From Rhizophagus irregularis (taxonomy: Eukaryota > Glomeromycota > Glomeromycetes > Glomerales > Glomeraceae), in assembly GCF_026210795.1 (NCBI RefSeq), contig NC_089456.1, positions 2,482,501-2,546,500 of the forward strand: DNA of 64,000 nt, given 5' to 3'. The position numbers and the translations under genes were made by a program. Shown one piece after another: positions 58,005 through 64,000 of this stretch. The number at the start of each line of letters is the position of its first letter. Within the stretch, counting starts at the first letter, position 1. The notes under the pieces are model-generated. The model had not been told where the DNA came from and made no database searches. It was given only the letters and a program-made list of their open reading frames with translations.

Positions 58005-59996
58005 ATGTCTCTTTCATTAGAAACGTCTGTTTCATTGGAACGCTCTGGACCCAGAGAGACTTATGGTAAGTGTTCCCTTTGTAAACAACAACGAATTGCG
58101 ACGATGTGGTGTGAACAATGTGATATTTTGAACTTGAAAGAATGCTTTCCAAATTGGACTAGTGGAAATTCTATAATAGATGAGTTTATTAGATTTACTC
58201 AATTAAATGCTAAGGAGAGTATGGACTACCTTGAATGGATTGATTTTAATCAATTTGATTTGATCAAGGATATTAATGATAAAGGAGCTTTCAGCTCGAT
58301 TTATTCAGCAGTATGGACGGAAGGTCCGAGGTGGAATTTAGATGAAGAAACCGAAATATGGACTCGTACTGGCCCAATTAAGGTCATTCTAAAAAGATTA
58401 GATAATTCTCATAATTTAAGTCAAGAATTTGTAGATCAAGTAAGTAAAAGATTAATTCTTAGTCCGATCATGTGCAGTATTTATATAAACTGGTCAAAAC
58501 CGTTGAATTCTCGTTAATAAAATCGGCGATAAGTAAAATTAATAAAGTGTGAACACGAGTTGGAGTCAATCGACTCTAAATTATTTCATCTGTCCTATAA
58601 AAAAATTTTTATAAATCGATCAAATAATATATTAAAAAAACGTTTTGCAACATTTTTTTTTAATATTTTAATAAAAAATATTGCTTTTTCATAAATTATT
58701 ATTATTATGTCTAAATTTTTTGAATAACCAGGTAATGTGTTTTTTGCCCGCACTTTGACTCTCGTTAATCCTGTCGAATAAATACTTGATTTGGTTTACT
58801 TAAGTATGTTTGAGCCTACTCGTTTCAAATAAATTTTAAAATTTACCGAATATGATAAAAGTAGCCAAATATCGTTACAATCCGCAGGTAGTAAATCCGT
58901 ATCTGCGAACGCACTACATAATACTATCGTTAATTTAGGCCAAATATAGTGGATCTAACTCTTTAAAGCTTGAGAGAATGTTTGATTCCTGAATTATTAT
59001 TACCTCAATTAATAGTAAAGATTTATGAATTGTAAACTGAATAAAACTCTAAAAATACTTTATTATAAAGCCGTTAACGAGATAATGATTGACCATTTCT
59101 TAAATAAATCACGATCGGATAAAAATTCAAGAATTTAGATTATAATATCATCTAATTTGTTTTAATACTTATTTACTAATTATTAATTAATTTAAAAGTT
59201 ATATAGATACCATAAATGTCTGAAAAGTAGAGCACTTGCAGATTGTTTTGGTATAACCAAAGATCCAACATCATGTTACATGCTTGTTATGAGATATTAC
59301 AAAAACGGGAGTTTATATTCGTATCTTAAAGAAACCTTGGGAGTACTTTATTGGAGAGATATTGTAGATATGTTATGGTCAATATCCACAGGCCTTAGTT
59401 ATATTCACAAACATGGTCTTGTTCATGGACATTTACACGGTGGAAATATATTAGTCGAAAGTGATGTGAACTCGATTGAAACTATGATTACGGATACTGG
59501 ATTACATGGACCCGTTGATAAACAATTATCTCCAAAACAAATTTACGGTGTAATTCCTTTTGTTGCACCAGAGATTTTTAATGGAAATACGCCAACTAAA
59601 GAATCCGATATCTATAGCTTTGGAATGGTCATGTGGATGTTATCAGCTGGTGTGCGTCCTTATTGTGATAGACCTCATAATAAACAACTAATTCAGGAAA
59701 TCTGCTTAGGATTAAGACCGAGCGTCGTAGATGGAACTCCGCCAGTTTTCTTCAGTTTAATGATACAATGTCTAGATGTGAATCCATCCAATAGACCAAC
59801 AGCGTCTCAGCTTAACGAATGTTTTGGAAATTGGGTCATAGCAATTTGTGATAACCCTGACCCATCTGATTTATCAAATCAATTTGACGCTGCCAAAGAA
59901 ATAAAAATCTCGAATTTGGAAAATTCTAATTTCAACGCTTTCTCAAATCACCCAAAAGCTATTTATTTCAGTCGCCCATTATGGTTGATTGATTAA
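58005..59996 (+). CDS. TKL-type pseudokinase with HGH catalytic loop, ~410 residues
   Basis: There are two exons, 58005-58439 and 59199-59996, with donor CAA|GTAAGT and acceptor AAAAG|TTATAT, both phase 0. The N-terminal CSLCKQQRIATMWCEQC (~23-39) is the same Cys pattern as in the 50-kb kinase, followed by FPNWTSGN. The glycine loop is replaced by KGAFSSIY, and K130 (VILK) is retained. The catalytic loop reads VHGHLHGGNIL (HRD to HGH, 221-223), DTG (244-246) replaces DFG, and APE is intact. The catalytic Asp is missing, so phosphotransfer is unlikely; a scaffold or regulatory role is inferred. I recall HGHLHGGNIL as a recurring variant in Rhizophagus, so it is probably a conserved pseudokinase subfamily and not decay. 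The stop at 59996 follows a short tail without the long Ser/Glu region. Another acceptor at 59206 would break the frame. Confidence 0.85.
58440..59198 (+). other. 759-bp intron of the HGH pseudokinase gene
   Basis: Other introns in this window's genes are 47-105 bases. This one is several times longer and contains a TCCTATAAAAAAATTTTTAT block near 58592, reminiscent of the CCCTATAAA MITE terminus. It likely grew by insertion; no complete element is resolved. Confidence 0.6.
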
Positions 59997-61941
59997 TTGG
60001 TTAGGATTGGCACTTTTTCGTTAAATAGTATATTTCGATTCTCAACTCCGATTTCCGAGATTTTCCGAAAATCTCACTATAATTAAAAAATCAATTTCTC
60101 TTATTATATCATTTGTTCGTTTTCGAAATCACAAACTCAAACTTAACATTTTATTACTTTATCTATGCAGAAGTTTTTAAGGCTTTTCGTTCAAAAAATT
60201 AAGTACTCATTCCATATTATATTACAAATATTACAAACGCGATTTTTTTTTTTCATTTTTTTTTCGAAGTTTCGTTTATTACTAGTTACTAAATATGCAA
60301 AGAATATGACATATATATAGAATAATATATTCCTTTTTAATAACAATAAGTTAATAAGATAAGGATCTATACTAATGGCAAATCTTATAAAATAATAGCA
60401 AATTTTCTCGTAATGAAATTTTATCTGGAATAAATTATTTTCCCTATAACAAATTTTTCACAAAAATGATCACGTGCCTGAGTTCGGAATAAAAACTGGA
60501 CTCAAAAATGTGCACTCGTTTTATACTATACTGTACAATCTGTACATGCAAACTTTATTATTTTTTTTTTTTTGATGCTCATAGTAAACTCTTTATTTTA
60601 ATTCAGTCACAAAATATTATCATCATCTTAATTATTACTAGTTTACCATCAAATTATTCTAATACTTGTGATTACATTAAATATTTCTCGTAGAAATAAG
60701 ATTTAAGAATTATTAAGTAAAAGGAAATCTTAAATAATAAGGATTTTTGCAAACAATAAAAGGAAAATATATGCAACGATTTCAAAGGAAAAGATCATCT
60801 TTTTGCATTGTTATTCCCGTAAATTTATCATATTTACGGAATTTATAACCTCAAAACATGAGAATTATCCAAATTTTTTATAGATTTTTTTTAGTTCCTT
60901 TTCCGTAAATGTATCACATATTCACGGAATTTTTTATAGAAATTATGGATAAAATTTTTTTTTACAAAGTTACAAAGATAAAAAAAGGTATAAAAGGTAT
61001 ACTAATTCTAATTATAAAAAAAAACACCCTTATTTCATTTTAATTCTTTTCTCATTATATCTAATTAAGAAGAAATAAATTTATTCGAAATTCTTTTTTG
61101 AGGAGAAAAATAAATTCCACGTAAACATTTACGTCACTGCACATATAATAGCACCCCCTTAAAATGTACTATGGTAGGATATGGCGCAGCTGATTGTTGT
61201 GACGCAGAAAATTTACAAAAAAAAATGTGTTAATATAATAACTTTTTTTTTTTAAAAAAAAAAGAATGAATGTATTTTTTTTACTTGATCTGTAAGCCTC
61301 AGTTAATAAGCTGCCAAAATGTTTGATTTTGCATTTTTTCTTTTTTTTTTTGATTTATTCAAAGCAGAAACATTTTTTTTTTCGGCGCAAAATGATCAAC
61401 ACATTCAAGGGGCGCAGGGGCGCATACGAAATACATTCAAGGCGTCATAATTATTGTAAATGAGATTTATTTATATCAAACAATTGATAAAAATAAAAAA
61501 AAATATAATACTAATTATATTAATCCTTTGTCTTTTTCATTCATAGTATTTCGTTTCAAATTATGTTAAAAAAAAAAAATTTAATAATAATGATTTACCA
61601 AAAAAAATATTGATTCAATTCTATATTTTAAGTAAAAATAATGTCATAAGAACAAAAGCTATTTTTATTTTTTTTAAGTTCATTCATGTAAAAAGTAAAA
61701 TATATGTTGTACGATATAAAATTTGTGATATGTTGTTGTGTGGTACAAGCGTGGTACGTTGTAATGATAATATTATAATGAATAAGAAAATAGTTTATTT
61801 TTAAATTTCTAAATTTGTATAATAAAATAATCAGCATATTATTTATATGTACTGTAATATTTAACGTCGTTTTCTTTTTTTTTCGTTTCAATAACGATAT
61901 TTTTTTTTTTTTAAAAAAAAAAAAAAGAAAAAAAATAAATT
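59997..61941. other. Intergenic before the Sel1 gene
   Basis: AT-rich. It contains the partial MITE at 60442-60512 and short A/T runs. At 60820-60940 TTTACGGAATT/CCGTAAAT words repeat in both orientations. The small frames at 60508-60693 and 61610-61891 lack support. Confidence 0.5.
60442..60512. repeat. Truncated copy of the short CCCTATAA MITE
   Basis: CCCTATAACAAATTTTTCAC, AAAAATGATCACGTGCCTGA and GTTCGGAATAAAAACT match, in order, the reverse complement of 37993-38097 over about 70 bases. The opposite terminus is missing. Confidence 0.7.
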
Positions 61942-64000
61942 ATGACAAATGCCAAGGAGAAGTATAATTTAGGTGAAAAATACGTAGTTAAAGAATTTGA
62001 ATACTATGAAAATTCTGATCATAATGATACAAAAAATGAGATAGATGAAAATGATACAAATACAAAAAAAGATTTGGATTCGTACCAAAAAACTGCAGAA
62101 AATGGAGATAAAGTTTCACAATATTATCTAGGAAGATGCTATGAATATGGAAATGGCGTTAAAAAGAGTAAATTTAAAGCATTTGAATGGTATAAGAAAT
62201 CAGCTGAACAAGAATATAGGGATGCACAAAATGAATTAGGATATTTTTATGAAAGTGGTATGGGTACAGTAAAAGATTTAAAAAAAGCGATCTATTGGTA
62301 TCAAAAGGCAGCAGAAAATGGAAGTAAAATTTCACAATATAATTTAGGTACATTTTATCAATATGGAAATGGAATTGAAAAAGATGAAGTTAAAGCGTTT
62401 AAATGGTTTGAAAAATCAGCTGAACAAGAATATAGTGATGCACAAAATAAGTTAGGATATCTTTATGAAAATGGTATTGGTACGGAAAAAGATTTGGAAA
62501 AAGCAATTTATTGGTACCAAAAATCAGCAGAGAATAAAAATAAAATTTCACAATACAACTTAGGTCGATATTACCAATATATTGAAAAAGATGAGGTTAA
62601 AGCGTTTGAATGGTATAAAAAATCAGCTAAACAAGAATGTAGTGATGCACAAAATGGGTTAGGATATCTTTATGAAAATGGTATAGGTACGGAAAAGAAT
62701 TTGAAAAAAGCAATTTACTGGTATCAAAAAGCAGCAGAGAATGGAAATAAAATCTCTCAATATAATTTGGGCGTATTTTATCAATATGGAAATGGAATCG
62801 AAAAAGATGAGGTTAAAGCATTTGAATGGTATAAAAAATCAGCTGAACAAGAATATAGTGATGCACAAAACCAATTTGGATATTTTTATAAAAATGGCAT
62901 AGGTACACGAAAAAGTCTAGAAAGAGCAATTTTTTGGTATATAAAAGCGGCGGAAAATGGAAACAAAATTTCACAATATAATTTAGGCATATGTTATGAA
63001 TATGGTAATGGTATTGAAAAAAATAGTGCTAAAGCATTTAATTGGTATAAAAAATCAGCTGAACAAGAATATAGTGATGCACAAAATAAGTTAGGATATT
63101 TTTATCAAAATGGTATGGGTACAGAAAAAGATTTAGAAAAAGCAATTTATTGGTACCATAAGGCAGCAAAAAATGGAAATAAGACTGCACAGTATAATTT
63201 AGGTTTGTGCTATGAATACGGAAAAGGCGATGAAGCTCAAGCATTTATGTGGTATAAAAAATCAGCAGAACAAGAATATATTAAAGCACAAAATAAGTTA
63301 GGTTATCTTTATGAAAATGGTATTGGTACGGAAAAGGATTTAGAAAAAGCAATTTACTGGTATCAAAAAGCAGCAGAAGGTGATAATAAATTTTCACAAT
63401 ATAATTTAGGTGTATGTTATCAATATGGAAAGGGTGTTGAAAAGGATGAAGTTAAAGCATTTAATTGGTATAAAAAATCAGCTGAACAAGATTGTAGTGA
63501 TGCACAAAATGGACTTGGATACTTTTATCAAAGTGGCATAGGTACAGAAAAAGATTTAGAAAAAGCAATGTACTGGTATAAAAAAGCATCAGAAGGCGGA
63601 AATAAAATATCACAATATAATCTAGGCATAAGTTACGAATATGGAATTGGTATTGAAAAAAATGAAGTTAAAGCGTTTGAATGGTATAAGAAATCAGCCG
63701 AACAAGAATATAGCGATGCACAAAATAAGTTGGGATATTTTTATCAGAGTGGTATTGGCATAGAAAAAGATTTAAAAAAGGCTATTCATTGGTATCAAAA
63801 AGCAGCAGAAAATGGAAACAAATTTTCACAATATAATTTGGGCGTATATTATGGATATGGAAATGTTGTTGAGAAAAATGAAGCTAAAGCATATAAATGG
63901 TATAAAAAATCAGCTGAACAAGAATGTAGTGATGCACAAAACCAATTAGGATATCTTTATAAAAATGGAATAGGCACTAAAAAAAGTCTGGAAAAAGCAA
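61942..64000 (+). CDS. Sel1-repeat protein, 3' end beyond the window
   Basis: The open frame runs from the ATG at 61942 (behind an A-rich leader, AAAAAAAATAAATT) to the window end, at least 686 codons with no stop seen. After ~45 acidic, Asn-rich residues, Sel1 repeats follow in strict alternation. One type resembles QYNLGxxYQYGNGIEKDEVK, AFEWYKKSAEQEY. The other resembles SDAQNKLGYLYENGIGTEKD, LEKAIYWYQKAAENGN. The dimer repeats about every 216 bases (72 residues) from ~62113, giving eight full dimers and a partial ninth, about 17 repeats. Two dimers lost three or four codons in the loop after QYG. Sel1 repeats form alpha-solenoids that scaffold protein complexes; the partner is unknown. No kinase or MACPF segment is seen upstream. 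Confidence 0.9.
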   Translation, partial: MTNAKEKYNLGEKYVVKEFEYYENSDHNDTKNEIDENDTNTKKDLDSYQKTAENGDKVSQYYLGRCYEYGNGVKKSKFKAFEWYKKSAEQEYRDAQNELGYFYESGMGTVKDLKKAIYWYQKAAENGSKISQYNLGTFYQYGNGIEKDEVKAFKWFEKSAEQEYSDAQNKLGYLYENGIGTEKDLEKAIYWYQKSAENKNKISQYNLGRYYQYIEKDEVKAFEWYKKSAKQECSDAQNGLGYLYENGIGTEKNLKKAIYWYQKAAENGNKISQYNLGVFYQYGNGIEKDEVKAFEWYKKSAEQEYSDAQNQFGYFYKNGIGTRKSLERAIFWYIKAAENGNKISQYNLGICYEYGNGIEKNSAKAFNWYKKSAEQEYSDAQNKLGYFYQNGMGTEKDLEKAIYWYHKAAKNGNKTAQYNLGLCYEYGKGDEAQAFMWYKKSAEQEYIKAQNKLGYLYENGIGTEKDLEKAIYWYQKAAEGDNKFSQYNLGVCYQYGKGVEKDEVKAFNWYKKSAEQDCSDAQNGLGYFYQSGIGTEKDLEKAMYWYKKASEGGNKISQYNLGISYEYGIGIEKNEVKAFEWYKKSAEQEYSDAQNKLGYFYQSGIGIEKDLKKAIHWYQKAAENGNKFSQYNLGVYYGYGNVVEKNEAKAYKWYKKSAEQECSDAQNQLGYLYKNGIGTKKSLEKA
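62113..64000 (+). repeat. 216-bp higher-order repeat in the Sel1 gene
   Basis: Successive dimers begin near 62113, 62329, 62545, 62752, 62968, 63184, 63391, 63607 and 63823. The near-constant spacing, interrupted by 9-12-base losses, shows expansion by duplication of two-repeat units, not single Sel1 repeats. Confidence 0.85.

Overview
This window looks like part of an arbuscular mycorrhizal fungus genome (Glomeromycotina, Rhizophagus-like). It is very AT-rich. Its genes are split by short GT-AG introns, and transposons and small inverted-repeat elements fill much of the rest. The protein families present are ones known to be strongly expanded in Rhizophagus: TKL-type kinases with a Cys-rich N-terminal segment, Sel1-repeat proteins, and proteins with a MACPF (perforin-type) signature. 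The organism is inferred from these traits, because no species-diagnostic locus is present. I saw no rRNA, tRNA or CRISPR array.

Layout. 0-13.4 kb is a graveyard: a broken MIR-type gene, an RNase H relic, and a decayed kinase gene. A 2.84-kb hAT transposon with an exact 8-bp target duplication sits at the last codons of that kinase. 13.4-41.3 kb holds four MACPF-like genes in mirrored order (A> B> <C <D): A (13443-18770) pairs with D (38579-41266), and B (27653-29623) pairs with C (33211-35157). Gene A is the most striking locus. Conceptual splicing of eight exons gives one ~1606-residue protein: a pseudokinase lacking both catalytic aspartates, two duplicated Sel1 modules, a short tandem repeat, and a MACPF-like C-terminal half. 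Between A and B lies a 4.6-kb DDE transposon. Its eight-exon transposase reads through intact except for one foldback MITE inserted in an exon. Several other MITE families with readable target duplications are scattered around.

41.3-50 kb is mostly non-coding. It contains a gene remnant, a striking array of about 13 diverged tandem units that look like intron plus mini-exon (44.7-47.1 kb), and MITEs. 50.0-52.2 kb is an intact TKL-type kinase on the minus strand with eight exons, one of only 12 nt. 58.0-60.0 kb is a related pseudokinase with HGH in place of HRD. The window ends inside a long Sel1-repeat gene with a 72-residue higher-order repeat.

How the parts may work together (inference). 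Kinase or pseudokinase, Sel1 repeats and a MACPF-type domain occur here as separate genes and, in gene A, as a single polypeptide. That suggests a modular signalling or recognition system in which Sel1 repeats sense or scaffold, the pseudokinase relays, and a membrane-attacking module acts. This logic resembles MLKL-type or fungal incompatibility effectors. Nothing in the sequence proves pore formation.
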